A DNA stretch of 64,000 nucleotides from JAVKFY01 sp040223615 (GCA_040223615.1 JAVKFY010000077.1:1-64000), one strand, 5' to 3'; positions 16,773-26,361 are shown, counted from the stretch's first letter. Notes: generated by a model not told the origin, from the sequence alone. A program made the numbers and translations.

Positions 16773-18212
16773 ATGAGCCAGCACTTCCCGATGATGTACG
16801 CCGGGGCCAGCAGCAAGGGCAAGACCCTGGAAGTTCTGGCACCGTGGGACCGTAAGCCGATCGCGACACTGGATACCGCCGACATCGACGCGGTGGAAAC
16901 CGCGCTCGCCACCGCCGACAAGCTGTTCAAGAACCGCGACGGCTGGCTCTCAACGGCCAAGCGTATCGAGATCCTGGAGAAGACCGTCGAGCTGATGACC
17001 GAGCGGTTCGACACCCTGGCGGTGGAGGCCGCGCGCGAGGGCGGCAAGCCGCTGCCTGACAGCAAGGTCGAGGTCGCGCGCGCCATCGACAGCGTGCGGG
17101 TCTGCGTGGAGACGCTGCGCACCCAGCACGGCACCGAGGTCCCGATGGGCGTCAACGCGGCGTCGATGAACCGGCTGGCCTGGACCACGCACGAGCCGAT
17201 CGGCGTCGTCGTGGCGGTCAGCGCGTTCAATCATCCGCTGAACCTGATCGTGCACCAGGTGGCGCCGGCCGTCGCGGTCGGCTGTCCGGTCGTGGTCAAG
17301 CCGTCGAACGAGACGCCGATCTCCTGCATGAACTTCGTCAAGATCCTGCACGAGGCCGGGCTGCCGCCGGAGTGGTGCCAGGCGGCGCCGACCGAGGGCC
17401 GGCCGACCGCGACCAAGCTGGTCACCGATCCGCGCGTCGCCTTCTTCAGCTTCATCGGCAGCCCGGGCGTCGGCTGGTCGCTGCGCTCGCAACTGGCGCC
17501 GGGCGCGCGCTGCGCCCTGGAGCATGGCGGCGCCGCGCCGGTGATCCTGGCGGCCGACGCCGATCTGGACGACGTGCTGCCGCTGCTGGCCAAGGGCGGC
17601 TACTACCACGCCGGCCAGGTCTGCGTGTCGGTGCAGCGCGTGTTCGCCGAGCGCAAGATCGCCGAGAAGGTCGCCGAGCGCCTGGCCGAGCTCGGCGGCA
17701 AGATGAAGCTGGCCGATCCGACCACCATGGAGAGCGAGGTCGGCCCGCTGATCCGCCCGGCCGAGGTGACCCGCGTCGACGAGTGGGTGCAGGAGGCGGT
17801 GAAGGGCGGCGCCAAGCTGCTGTCCGGCGGCAAGGCGGCCTCGGAGACCTGCTACGAGAACACGCTGCTCTACAACCCGCCGGCGGACGCGACGATCAGC
17901 CGGAAGGAAGTCTTCGGGCCGGCGGTCTGCGTTTACCCCTACGACGACATGGACGAGGCCATCGACCGCGCCAATTCGCTCGACTTCGCATTCCAGGCGG
18001 CGGTGTGCACCACCAGCCTGGAAACCGCGCTGCGGTGCTATCGCCGGCTCGACGCCAGCGCAGTGATGGTCAACGACCACACCGCCTTCCGCGTCGACTG
18101 GATGCCGTTCGCCGGCCTGCGCCAGTCCGGCCACGGCGTCGGCGGCATCCACCACACCATCCACGACATGCAGATCGAAAAGATGCTCGTGCTCAGGTCG
18201 AAGAACCTGTAG
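16773..18212 (+). CDS. Aldehyde dehydrogenase (NAD(P)-dependent)
   Basis: 479 residues, standard family length. The catalytic cysteine sits in YYHAGQVCVSVQRV and the general-base glutamate in ALEHGGAAPVI. VVVAVSAFNHPLNLIVHQVAPA and VVKPSNETP are the N-terminal cofactor-binding blocks, and ISRKEVFGPAVCVYPYDD is the C-terminal signature. The usual ELGGK block reads EHGGA here, losing the lysine. It oxidises an aldehyde to its acid; the substrate is not evident. The NDP-forming CoA ligase convergent to it ends 6 bases away. Confidence 0.9.
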   Translation: MSQHFPMMYAGASSKGKTLEVLAPWDRKPIATLDTADIDAVETALATADKLFKNRDGWLSTAKRIEILEKTVELMTERFDTLAVEAAREGGKPLPDSKVEVARAIDSVRVCVETLRTQHGTEVPMGVNAASMNRLAWTTHEPIGVVVAVSAFNHPLNLIVHQVAPAVAVGCPVVVKPSNETPISCMNFVKILHEAGLPPEWCQAAPTEGRPTATKLVTDPRVAFFSFIGSPGVGWSLRSQLAPGARCALEHGGAAPVILAADADLDDVLPLLAKGGYYHAGQVCVSVQRVFAERKIAEKVAERLAELGGKMKLADPTTMESEVGPLIRPAEVTRVDEWVQEAVKGGAKLLSGGKAASETCYENTLLYNPPADATISRKEVFGPAVCVYPYDDMDEAIDRANSLDFAFQAAVCTTSLETALRCYRRLDASAVMVNDHTAFRVDWMPFAGLRQSGHGVGGIHHTIHDMQIEKMLVLRSKNL

Positions 18213-18218
18213 CCGGCC

Positions 18219-20303
18219 TCAACGCTCGACCAGCACCGCGTCCAGCGCCACGGCGCCCTCACCCTCCGGCAGGACCAGGAAGGGGTTGATGTCGACCGAG
18301 CCGACGCGGTCGGCGGTGGCCACGGCGAAGCGCGACAACGCGGCGATGGCGCCGGCCAGCGCGTCGATGTCGGCCGGCGGGCGGCCGCGCACACCCTTGA
18401 GCAGCGCCGCCCCCTTGAGATCGCCGATCATCTGGCGGGCGTCGGCCTCGTCGACCGGGCAGACCCGCAACGACACGTCGCCCATCACCTCCACGAACAC
18501 GCCGCCCAGGCCGACCATCACCAGCGGGCCGAAGACCGGGTCGTTCTGGATGCCGAGGATGATCTCCACCCCCTGCCCGGCCATCTTCGCCATCAACGCG
18601 CCTTCGGCGCCGGGGATGGCGAGCACGTCGCGAACCGCGTCGGCCGCCGCTTGCGGCGTCGCCAGGTTGAGGCGCACGCCGCCGACGTCGGACTTGTGGG
18701 TCACCGTCGAGGACAGCAGCTTCACCACCACCGGCCCGCCGAGGTCGGCGAAGGCGGCGGCGGCTTCCTCTGCGCTGGCGACCACCCGGTGCGGCACCGC
18801 CGGCACGCCGGCCTTGGACAACACATTCAGCGCCGCCGCCTCGGTCCACGGGCCGGTGGGCAGCTCGACCGGCGCCGGCGCCGCGACCTGGCGCGGTGCC
18901 TGGTCGAAGGCGCGGCGGAAATGGCCGAGCGCGGCATGGCCGCGGATCGCCCGGCCGGGCTCCTCGTAGGCCATGACCCCGATCTGTTCCAGGCCCTCGC
19001 GGATCTGCGGCAGGGTCTTGCCGCAGACCGACAGGGCGGCGTAGGGATGCCGCGCGCGCACCGCGCGCCACATCTCCAGGTTGGGCTCGGCATAGGCCGG
19101 CGAGCGGGCGATGGTGCCCTGGAAGGCCGACAGGCCGCCATAGTCGCCGGCACTCAACACCAGATCGATGGCGTAGCCCAGCAGGGCCCGGTCATTGACG
19201 ATCTGGCCGGTGACGTCGAGCGGATTGCGGGTGCCGGCGAAGGGCACGCGCTGCTTGATCTGCGCCTGCGCCGCGTCCGGCAGCGGCGCGACGTCGAGGC
19301 CGTTCTTCACCGAGGCGTCGGCCATCAGCACCCCGACGCCGCCACTGACCGTGACCAGTGCGATCCGGTCGTTGGCGGCGGACGCCAACGGCGAGATCGC
19401 GCAGGCATAGGCGACGTCGAAAAACTCGTCGAGGTCGTCGGCGCGGTAGGCACCGCCCTGGGCGAAGACCGCGTCGTAGACGGCATCGCCGCCGGCCAGC
19501 GCCGCTGTGTGCGAGGCCGCGGCCAACGCGCCGACATCGGTGCGACCGACCTTGACGATCACCAACGGCTTGCGCCGGGCGCGCGCCATCTCCAGCGCCC
19601 GGATCAGCTTCGGGCCGTTTCGGCAGCCTTCCATGTAGGCCAGGATGACCTTGGTCTCGGGATCCTCGGCCAGGAAGGCCAGGCAGTCGCCGAAGTCGAC
19701 GTCGACCTCGTTGCCGGTGGTCGCCCAGAAGGACGGCGCCAGGTTGCGCTCGCGCGCCAGGTCGTAGGCCCAGGCGCCGAACGCGCCGGACTGGCTGACG
19801 ATGCCGATTCTGCCGCCGGCCAGGTAGGGCTCGGCGAAGATCGGCGCGAAGGACGCCATCATGCCGCGCTCGAAGTGACAGACGCCGAGGCAGTTCGGGC
19901 CGACGATACGGATGCCCCGGTTGCGCGCGATCTCGCCCAGGCGCGCCTGCGCCTTCGCGCCTTCCTCGCCGATCTCGGCGAAACCGGAGGAGAAGATGAT
20001 GGCGCTGCCGACGCCGCGATCCGCGCACTGCTCGACGGTCTCGACCACCATCGGCGCCGGCACCGAGACCACCACCATGTCCGGCGTCTCCGGCAGGTCG
20101 GCGACGCTGGCGTAGGCCTTCTGGCCCTGGACTTCCGCGTAGGTCGGGTTGACCGGCCACACCGGCCCGTCGAAGGCGCCGTTCAGCAGATAGGCGAGCG
20201 GCCGGCCGCCGATCTTCTCCGGCGAGGCCGAAGCGCCGATCACGGCGACGGAGCGCGGCCGGAACAGCGGCCGCAGCGACTCCAGGTCGATGTCGGAGCT
20301 CAC
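18219..20303 (-). CDS. Acyl-CoA synthetase (NDP/ADP-forming), fused alpha-beta
   Basis: 694 residues, a fused two-part enzyme that interconverts acyl-CoA plus ADP and Pi with acid, CoA and ATP. N-terminal CoA-binding Rossmann part: SVAVIGASASPEKIGGRPL, VGPNCLGVCHF, VSQSGAFGAWAYDLA. The phosphate-carrying histidine lies in ASHTAALAGGDAVYDAVF. The C-terminal ATP-grasp half begins near residue 475 (AGVPAVPHRVVASAEEA) and contains LLSSTVTHKSDVGGVRLNL. It lies 10 bases downstream of the dioxygenase gene on the same strand, so the two are probably co-transcribed. Confidence 0.9.
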   Translation of the reverse strand: MSSDIDLESLRPLFRPRSVAVIGASASPEKIGGRPLAYLLNGAFDGPVWPVNPTYAEVQGQKAYASVADLPETPDMVVVSVPAPMVVETVEQCADRGVGSAIIFSSGFAEIGEEGAKAQARLGEIARNRGIRIVGPNCLGVCHFERGMMASFAPIFAEPYLAGGRIGIVSQSGAFGAWAYDLARERNLAPSFWATTGNEVDVDFGDCLAFLAEDPETKVILAYMEGCRNGPKLIRALEMARARRKPLVIVKVGRTDVGALAAASHTAALAGGDAVYDAVFAQGGAYRADDLDEFFDVAYACAISPLASAANDRIALVTVSGGVGVLMADASVKNGLDVAPLPDAAQAQIKQRVPFAGTRNPLDVTGQIVNDRALLGYAIDLVLSAGDYGGLSAFQGTIARSPAYAEPNLEMWRAVRARHPYAALSVCGKTLPQIREGLEQIGVMAYEEPGRAIRGHAALGHFRRAFDQAPRQVAAPAPVELPTGPWTEAAALNVLSKAGVPAVPHRVVASAEEAAAAFADLGGPVVVKLLSSTVTHKSDVGGVRLNLATPQAAADAVRDVLAIPGAEGALMAKMAGQGVEIILGIQNDPVFGPLVMVGLGGVFVEVMGDVSLRVCPVDEADARQMIGDLKGAALLKGVRGRPPADIDALAGAIAALSRFAVATADRVGSVDINPFLVLPEGEGAVALDAVLVER

Positions 20304-20313
20304 GTCGCGGCGC

Positions 20314-21153
20314 TCAATGCGGCCGGTCGCCGTTGACGGTCACGCGATGCATGCGCCGGCGCGCCGGCCAGTAGTCGGCGATCGGGTAGTGCTGCGTGCA
20401 GCGGTTGTCCCAGAACGCGATCGAGTGCTTCTCCCAGGAAAAGCGGCAGGTGTATTCCGGCTTGCGGCAGTGCTCGTAGAGCATCGCCAGGATCGCTTCG
20501 CTCTCGTTCCTGTTCATGTCCTTGATCGAGGTGGTGAAACCGGCATTGACGAAGATGCCCTTGCGGCCGGTCTCCGGATGGGTGCGGATCACCGGGTGCT
20601 CGGCCGGCGGATAGGCGGTCTTGGCCTTCTGCAGCTTCTCCCAGCCGTCGGGCTGATGCAGCAGGCGGTTGCCGAAGGTGCGGGTGAAGTCGTGCACGCC
20701 GATCAGGCCGTCGAGCATGCGCCGCATCGTCGCCGACAGGCCCTCGTAGGCCAGGTACATCGAGGCCCACATGGTGTCGCCGCCGACCTCGGGTATCTCC
20801 TGCGCGTGCAGGATCGAGCCCAGCGGTGGCTCGGCCATGAAGGTGACGTCGGTGTGCCACTGGTTGATCTTTGACGGCCGCGCCTCGTCATTCTCGATCA
20901 CCAGGACCTCCGGGTGGTCATCGAGACGCGGGGCGAAGGGATGGATCTGCAACGCGCCGAACGCCTTGCCGAAGGCGACATGCTGATCCGGGGTGATGTC
21001 CTGGTCGCGGAAGAAGATCACCTGGTGCGCCATCAGCGCGTCGTGAATCTCCTGGAATGCCTGGTTGCCCAGCGGCTGACGCAGGTCGACGCCGGAAATT
21101 TCCGCGCCCAATGCGGGCGAGATCGGCTTCACCGAGATCAACTCGTAGCCCAT
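20314..21153 (-). CDS. TauD/TfdA-family 2-oxoglutarate-dependent dioxygenase
   Basis: 279 residues. The facial triad is visible: His100 and Asp102 in NQWHTDVTFMAEPP and His255 in NRCTQHYPIADY; Arg270 in MHRVTVNGD should bind 2-oxoglutarate. IFFRDQDITPDQHVAFGKAFG near the N-terminus is the usual TauD start block. Such enzymes hydroxylate sulfonates, aryloxyacetates or similar and release the product. A GAGGA lies six bases before the ATG. Divergent from the aspartate dehydrogenase-like gene across 56 bases, and followed by a CoA ligase, so a small catabolic unit is likely. Confidence 0.9.
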   Translation of the reverse strand: MGYELISVKPISPALGAEISGVDLRQPLGNQAFQEIHDALMAHQVIFFRDQDITPDQHVAFGKAFGALQIHPFAPRLDDHPEVLVIENDEARPSKINQWHTDVTFMAEPPLGSILHAQEIPEVGGDTMWASMYLAYEGLSATMRRMLDGLIGVHDFTRTFGNRLLHQPDGWEKLQKAKTAYPPAEHPVIRTHPETGRKGIFVNAGFTTSIKDMNRNESEAILAMLYEHCRKPEYTCRFSWEKHSIAFWDNRCTQHYPIADYWPARRRMHRVTVNGDRPH

Positions 21154-21209
21154 GACGCATCCTCATCGTTATTGTGGCTCGATCCTAGACGCGGCGCGGG
21201 AGGCTGCCA

Positions 21210-22016
21210 ATGCGCGAACTCACGGTATCGATCGGCGGAATGGGCGCGATCGGCTGGCCAGTGGCCCGGGCGCTGGACGGCGGCATCGCCGGGCTGCGGC
21301 TGGTCGCGGTGTCGGCCAACAACCGCGCTGGCGCGGAAGCCAAGGTCGCGACGCTGAAGACACCGGTGCCGGTGGGCTCGCTGGCCGACATGGCCGAGGC
21401 CGACGTGGTGGTGGAATGCGCGCCGGCCGCCGTGTTCGACGAGGTCGCCTGGCCGGCCATCGAGGCCGGACGCATCTTCCTGCCGCTGTCGTGCGGCGCG
21501 ATGCTGAGCCGGATGGAACTGATCGACCGGGCGGCCGAGACCGGCGCACAGATCGTGGTACCGACCGGCGCGCTGCTCGGCCTGGATGCGGTGCGCGGCG
21601 CCGCGCAGGGGCCGGTCACCTCGATCACGCTGTCGACGCGCAAGCCGCCGGGCGGACTGGCCGGCGCGCCGCATGTGGAGAAGAACAAGATCGACCTGGC
21701 GGCGATCCACGAACCGACGTGCGTGTTTCAGGGCAGCGCGCGCGAGGCGGCGGCCGGCTTTCCGGCCAACATCAACGTCGGCGCGGCGCTCAGCCTGGCC
21801 GGCATCGGCGCGGACCGCACGACGGTAGAGATCTGGGCCGACCCGACGGTCGACCGCAACACCCACACGGTCACCGTCGAGGCCGAGGCGGCGCGCTTCA
21901 CCATGACCATCGAGAACGTGCCGTCGCCCGAGAACCCGCGAACCGGCCGCCTGACCCCGCTATCGGTGCTGGCGACGCTGCGCGGCCTGGTCGAGCCGAT
22001 GCGGGTCGGAACCTGA
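21210..22016 (+). CDS. Aspartate dehydrogenase-like (NadX family)
   Basis: 268 residues, the length of L-aspartate dehydrogenases. The N-terminal Rossmann motif is VSIGGMGAIGWPVARAL; the C-terminal domain has NINVGAALSLAGIGADRTTVEIWADP and DRNTHTVTVE, where the conserved His is expected. The family makes iminoaspartate or oxaloacetate from aspartate with NAD(P). GGGAGG lies six bases before the ATG. It may instead deaminate another amino acid acquired by the neighbouring catabolic genes, since no nadA or nadC is present. It ends directly against the convergent histidine kinase. Confidence 0.82.
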   Translation: MRELTVSIGGMGAIGWPVARALDGGIAGLRLVAVSANNRAGAEAKVATLKTPVPVGSLADMAEADVVVECAPAAVFDEVAWPAIEAGRIFLPLSCGAMLSRMELIDRAAETGAQIVVPTGALLGLDAVRGAAQGPVTSITLSTRKPPGGLAGAPHVEKNKIDLAAIHEPTCVFQGSAREAAAGFPANINVGAALSLAGIGADRTTVEIWADPTVDRNTHTVTVEAEAARFTMTIENVPSPENPRTGRLTPLSVLATLRGLVEPMRVGT

Positions 22017-23459
22017 TCAGGCCGCCTGGACGGCTTCCAGCGGCGTGGCACTGCCGATCACACGCGAGGCGGGCAGGGTCAGCGTGACCGTGGTGCCGGC
22101 GCCCGGCTTGCTCTCGATGTCGAGGCTGCCATCGTGCATCTCGACCAGCGCGCGGGCGATCGGCAGGCCAAGGCCGACGCCGCCGATCTCGCGCGCATAG
22201 GCGCCGGCGACCTGGCCGAACGGGGTGAGGACGGTGGCCAGTTTATCCGGTTCGATGCCGATGCCGCTGTCGCGCACCTCGATGCGGACACCGCCGTCGG
22301 CGGCGCGCTGCAGAACGAGCCGCACCGTGCCCGCGCCGCGGGTGAACTTCACGGCGTTGGAAACGATGTTGGCGATGACCTGGCGCAGCCGGTTCTCGTC
22401 GGCCAGCACGTAGGTTGTCGGCCCCGACGCCTCGACCGCAAGCTCGATGTCGGGCCGCCGGAAGGCCTGACCGACCTGGCGCGCGCTGCGGTGCAGCAGG
22501 TCGCCGAGATCGACCGTGGTCGGCATCAGCTCGATCTCCTTGGCCTCGATCTTGGCCATGTCGAGGATGTCGTCGATGGTGCGCAGCAGGTAACTGCCGC
22601 TGTCGACGATGTCGTTGACGTAGCTTTCGTAGCGTTCCGGCTGCATCGGACCGAAGACGCGATTCTGAATAACCTGGGCGAAGCCCAGGATGGCGTTCAT
22701 CGGCGAGCGCAGCTCGTGGCTGACATTGGCCAGGAACTCACTCTTCATGCGCTCGCGGAGTTGTGCCTTGTCGGCCTCCTGCATCGCGTCGAAGGCAACG
22801 CCCTTGGCCCGCAGCATGGCCAGTTCGCTGCGCCAGATGAACAGCGTAAGCAAACCCAGCAGCGCCGCGAGAACTGCGCCGGTCACCGCCCACTGCTCCA
22901 GTTGCGCGCGGTGGGTGTGGGACAAAATCATGGTGAGATCGTGATAGACCTCGACCGCGCCCTCGATTTTGCCGTCCCGCCCGGCGATGGCGACGTAGGT
23001 CTCCAGCACGTCGCGGTCCGCCATCGTGCCTTCAACCGTGTTGAAGCTGCCCTTGAATTGCAGCTCGCTGAAAATGTCGCCGCGAATTGCCGCCTGAAAG
23101 CCAATATTGCCTGACTTGTCGCCGCCAATGTCCTTGGCCTCGGTGGAATAGATGGTGGTTCCATCAAGCGCGTAGATCTTGATCTTGCCGACCGGCAGAC
23201 CAGACAGCAGCGCGCGGACGTCATGGTCCACCAAGGCGAGGCGCGGATCGTCGACGCGCGTCGGCCGGCCGGCGAACAACGTGTCGCCATGCCGTTCCCA
23301 CAGGCTGTTGGCCAACAGGCGCGCGAAGGTAACGTTGTAGCGCTCGCCCGCTTCCAGGATGTTGCGTTCGGCACGCTCGCCGCCGTGCAGGCCCAGGCCG
23401 ACGCAAACGGCCAGGATGATGGCCCCGGCGATCAGCGCGAAACGTCGCGTCAGCTTCAT
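22017..23459 (-). CDS. Sensor histidine kinase (orphan)
   Basis: 480 residues. Membrane helices near 7-25 and 189-209 enclose a periplasmic sensor of about 160 residues with charged helical ends and a central beta-like core. The dimerisation box is FLANVSHELRSPMNAI with phospho-acceptor His248, followed by the N box ANIVSNAVKF, G1 DSGIGIEP and G2 GVGLGLPIARAL. No response regulator, PAS or receiver domain is in the window, so its partner is elsewhere. The upstream region is shared with a divergent hemolysin III gene. Confidence 0.93.
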   Translation of the reverse strand: MKLTRRFALIAGAIILAVCVGLGLHGGERAERNILEAGERYNVTFARLLANSLWERHGDTLFAGRPTRVDDPRLALVDHDVRALLSGLPVGKIKIYALDGTTIYSTEAKDIGGDKSGNIGFQAAIRGDIFSELQFKGSFNTVEGTMADRDVLETYVAIAGRDGKIEGAVEVYHDLTMILSHTHRAQLEQWAVTGAVLAALLGLLTLFIWRSELAMLRAKGVAFDAMQEADKAQLRERMKSEFLANVSHELRSPMNAILGFAQVIQNRVFGPMQPERYESYVNDIVDSGSYLLRTIDDILDMAKIEAKEIELMPTTVDLGDLLHRSARQVGQAFRRPDIELAVEASGPTTYVLADENRLRQVIANIVSNAVKFTRGAGTVRLVLQRAADGGVRIEVRDSGIGIEPDKLATVLTPFGQVAGAYAREIGGVGLGLPIARALVEMHDGSLDIESKPGAGTTVTLTLPASRVIGSATPLEAVQAA

Positions 23460-23593
23460 GAACTCACCGCTAAATACTCAAGCGTACGCCCGGCAGTCTG
23501 CGTTCGAATGGTAAACCGCCGGTAAAATGCGCCGGCGCCAAGCGGCATCCGCACGTCTTGCCGGGACCGGGTGTCCGGTTCATGCTCCGCGCC

Positions 23594-24250
23594 ATGACCA
23601 AGGCCGAGAAATGGATCCGCGAGCACAGCCATTCCGAACTCATGGCGGACGCGGTGCTGCATATGCTTGGCTTGGGCTTCGTGTTCGGCGCGCTGGTGGC
23701 GCTGGCTGCCATCGCGCTGCCGAACGCCGAGCCTGAGGTGCTGGTCGGGCTGGCGGTCTATGTCGGCGGCATGGTGTCGATGTTCGGCTGCTCGGCGCTG
23801 TACAACCTGACCCGCAACCCGGCCAGGCGGGCGCTGTTCCGGCGCTTCGACCATGCCGCCATCTTCGTGATGATCGCCGGCAGCTACACGCCCTTCGCGC
23901 TGTCCGCCATCGGCGGCGACTGGGGCCACGGACTGCTGATCTTCGTGTGGAGCGTGGCGCTGGTCGGCGCCGGGGTGAAGCTGGCGCTGCCGGGCCGGTT
24001 CGAGCGGCTGGCAATCGTGGCCTACCTGCTGCAAGGCTGGACCGTCATGGTCGCGATACAGCCCCTGCTCGACGCCGTCTCGGGCGCCGGACTGGTGCTG
24101 CTGCTGACCGGCGGCGTGCTGTACAGCGCTGGCGTCATCTTCCACCTTTGGGAGCGATTGCCGTATCAGACCGCGATCTGGCACGGCTGCGTGCTGGCCG
24201 CGGCGGCCTGCCATTTCGCCGCCGTGGTGCACGACGTCGCCATCGCCTGA
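23594..24250 (+). CDS. Hemolysin III family / PAQR-type membrane protein
   Basis: 218 residues from ATG 23594; ATG 23582 and a TTG at 23558 are possible but none has a good ribosome site. Seven hydrophobic segments are expected. Family marks are SALYNL after the second helix, FDHAAIFVMIAGSYTPFAL, and the C-terminal IFHLWERLPYQTAIWHGCVL with spaced histidines that bind zinc in PAQR relatives. The usual SALYH reads SALYN, so one canonical His is missing. Function in bacteria is uncertain; haemolytic activity should not be assumed. Confidence 0.85.
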   Translation: MTKAEKWIREHSHSELMADAVLHMLGLGFVFGALVALAAIALPNAEPEVLVGLAVYVGGMVSMFGCSALYNLTRNPARRALFRRFDHAAIFVMIAGSYTPFALSAIGGDWGHGLLIFVWSVALVGAGVKLALPGRFERLAIVAYLLQGWTVMVAIQPLLDAVSGAGLVLLLTGGVLYSAGVIFHLWERLPYQTAIWHGCVLAAAACHFAAVVHDVAIA

Positions 24251-24297
24251 ACGTTAGGCGATCTTGAAATCACATTAAGTTGACCGGCCGCTCCGGT

Positions 24298-24314
24298 GCC
24301 GGCAGTTTGCCGGC
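24298..24314. promoter_or_regulatory. Hairpin abutting the flavoprotein start codon
   Basis: GCCGGC (24298-24303), a five-base loop AGTTT, and GCCGGC (24309-24314) form a six-pair GC hairpin that ends one base before the ATG at 24315. No Shine-Dalgarno sequence is visible at the usual distance, which this hairpin occupies. It could limit ribosome access or act as the end of the hemolysin III transcript; no T-run follows. Confidence 0.4.
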
Positions 24315-25751
24315 ATGGAGACAACCGAACCGATAGGGCTCGCGGCGCTGGAGCGGCGGCTGGCGCGCGACCTGGAGTACCTGAACTTTCCGCCGGCCAA
24401 CTGGGTGAAACCGACCCCCGGATCCGACGGCCAGCCGATGGCCGACGTGTGCATCGTCGGCGCCGGCATGTGCGGCCTGGTCGCCGCCTTTGCGCTGAAG
24501 CGTGAAGGCATCACCAACATCCGCCAGATCGAGGCCTCGCCGGCCGGCCAGGAGGGGCCGTGGGTGACGTATGCGCGGATGCGCACGCTGCGCTCGCCGA
24601 AGCACCTGACCGGACCGGCGATGGGCATGGCCTCGCTCACCTTCCGGGCCTGGTTCGAGGCGCAGTGGGGCGCCGAGGCATGGGAGGCATCGGGACGCAT
24701 CCCGCGCGGGCAGTGGATGGACTACCTGGTCTGGTACCGCAAGGCGCTCGGCTTGGACATCGAGAACGGCGTGACGCTGACCGCGCTGACGCCCGATGAC
24801 GGCTTCTGGTGGCTGGAGACCGAGGGCGCCGGGCGGTTTCCGGCGCGCAAGGTGATCCTGGCCAACGGGCGCGATGCGCTGGGCGGCAACCGGGTGCCGA
24901 AGGTCGCCGCCGGACTGCCGCCCGAACTGGTCTCGCACACCCGCGACGACATCGACTTCGCAGCCCTGAAGGGCAAGCGGGTGGCGGTGATAGGCGGCGG
25001 CGCCTCGGCCTGCGACAACGCGGCCGAAGCCCTGGAGGCCGGCGCCGGCGAGGTGCACCACTTCATCCGCCGCGCCGACTGGCCGCGGATCAACAAGTTC
25101 AAGGGCATTGTCTACAGCGGCTTCGTGCATGGCTTCCCGCGCCTGACCGTGGCGGAGCGCTGGCACATCCTGAACTATGCCTTCGGCTTCGGCGTGGCGG
25201 CGCCGCGCGAGTCGGTGCAGCGGCTGGCCGGCCACGACGGCTATCACGCGCATCTCGGCGCATCGTGGGAATCGGCAACGGCGACCGACGGCTTCGTGCG
25301 GATCGAGACCGCGAAGGGCGACTTCACCGTCGACCACGTGATCCTCGCCACCGGCTTCGAGATCGACGTCACGAGGCCGCGCGAGCTGGCCAACATCGCC
25401 GGCGAGATCCGCACTTTCCACGACGCCAACATCGGGGCCGACTGGGTCGACGCGATCGGCGACTTCCCGAACCACCCGGAGCTTGGCGGCGCCTTCGAGT
25501 TCCACGAGAAGCACCCCGGCAAGATGCCGCAACTCGCCCACCTGCACTGCTTCAACCAAGCGGCGCTGCTGAGCCACGGCATGGTCGCCGGCGATATCCC
25601 CTCGGTGACGCAGGGCGCGGAACGGCTGGCGCGCGGCATCGCCGGCCAGTTTTTCCTCGCCGACCTGCCGACCCATGTCGCGGCGCTGGAGGCGTTCGAC
25701 GAACCGGAACTGCTCGGCGACGAGATCGAAGCGCTTACCCGAGAGACCTGA
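24315..25751 (+). CDS. FAD/NAD(P)-binding oxidoreductase (monooxygenase-like)
   Basis: 478 residues. Two dinucleotide folds: VCIVGAGMCGLVAAFALKRE (about 45-64) for FAD, and VAVIGGGASACDNAAEALEA for NAD(P)H. ILATGFEIDV marks the C-terminal turn seen in flavin-containing and Baeyer-Villiger-type monooxygenases. The gap between the two folds (about 175 residues) fits that group. The substrate is not evident. It begins directly after a hairpin and its last 17 bases overlap the convergent dgoA. Confidence 0.85.
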   Translation: METTEPIGLAALERRLARDLEYLNFPPANWVKPTPGSDGQPMADVCIVGAGMCGLVAAFALKREGITNIRQIEASPAGQEGPWVTYARMRTLRSPKHLTGPAMGMASLTFRAWFEAQWGAEAWEASGRIPRGQWMDYLVWYRKALGLDIENGVTLTALTPDDGFWWLETEGAGRFPARKVILANGRDALGGNRVPKVAAGLPPELVSHTRDDIDFAALKGKRVAVIGGGASACDNAAEALEAGAGEVHHFIRRADWPRINKFKGIVYSGFVHGFPRLTVAERWHILNYAFGFGVAAPRESVQRLAGHDGYHAHLGASWESATATDGFVRIETAKGDFTVDHVILATGFEIDVTRPRELANIAGEIRTFHDANIGADWVDAIGDFPNHPELGGAFEFHEKHPGKMPQLAHLHCFNQAALLSHGMVAGDIPSVTQGAERLARGIAGQFFLADLPTHVAALEAFDEPELLGDEIEALTRET

Positions 25752-26361
25752 TCGCGTCGACAAGCTCGGCGGCAGTGGCGGCGACCTCGGCCACCGACTT
25801 GCCTGGCTTGTACAGGTTCGATCCGATGCCGAAGCCGCGCGCCCCGGCGTCCCAGTAGGCGGCCAGGTTGCCGGCGTGGACGCCGCCTACCGGCATGGTC
25901 AGGGTGCCGGCGGGCAGCACCGCGCCCCAGGCCGACAGCACCGAGGGCGGCAGCGCCTGGGCCGGAAAGAGCTTCAGCGCATCGGCGCCGGCTTTCAACG
26001 CGGCAAAGGCTTCCGATGGCGTGGCCACGCCGGGCGCGCAGGCCAGCCCCCGGCCCTTCGCCGCCGCCACCACTTCGGTATCGAAATGCGGCATCACGAT
26101 CAGGCGGCCGCCCGCGGCGGCTATGCGCTCGACCTCGGCCGGCGTCATCACCGTGCCGGCGCCGACCAGCATCTCGTCGCCCAGCGCCGCGACGATGCGG
26201 GCGATGGAGTCGAACGGTTCCGGCGAGTTCAGCGGCACCTCGACGACGGCGAAGCCGGCTTCGTGGAGGGCCCGCGCCACCGGTACCGCCTCGTCCGGCG
26301 CGATGCCGCGCAGGATCGCGACCAGCGGGCACCGGGCCAGTGCCTCGCGCAGCGCGCTCAC
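25735..26361 (-). CDS. dgoA: 2-dehydro-3-deoxy-6-phosphogalactonate aldolase
   Basis: 208 residues from GTG 26361, which overlaps the TGA of dgoK (GTGA). It splits KDPGal to pyruvate and glyceraldehyde-3-phosphate. KDPG/KDPGal aldolase marks: LVAILRGIAPDEAVPVARAL, VEVPLNSPEP with the base Glu, GAGTVMTPAEVERI, MPHFDTEVV, and the Schiff-base lysine in ADALKLFPAQA. Galactonate-type is favoured over Entner-Doudoroff type by its pairing with dgoK. Confidence 0.9.
   Translation of the reverse strand: MSALREALARCPLVAILRGIAPDEAVPVARALHEAGFAVVEVPLNSPEPFDSIARIVAALGDEMLVGAGTVMTPAEVERIAAAGGRLIVMPHFDTEVVAAAKGRGLACAPGVATPSEAFAALKAGADALKLFPAQALPPSVLSAWGAVLPAGTLTMPVGGVHAGNLAAYWDAGARGFGIGSNLYKPGKSVAEVAATAAELVDAIRSLG

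Noticed and set aside
23500..23540. Two GGTAAA boxes between the kinase and hemolysin III genes as an operator
   Set aside because: Too short and common to support on its own.
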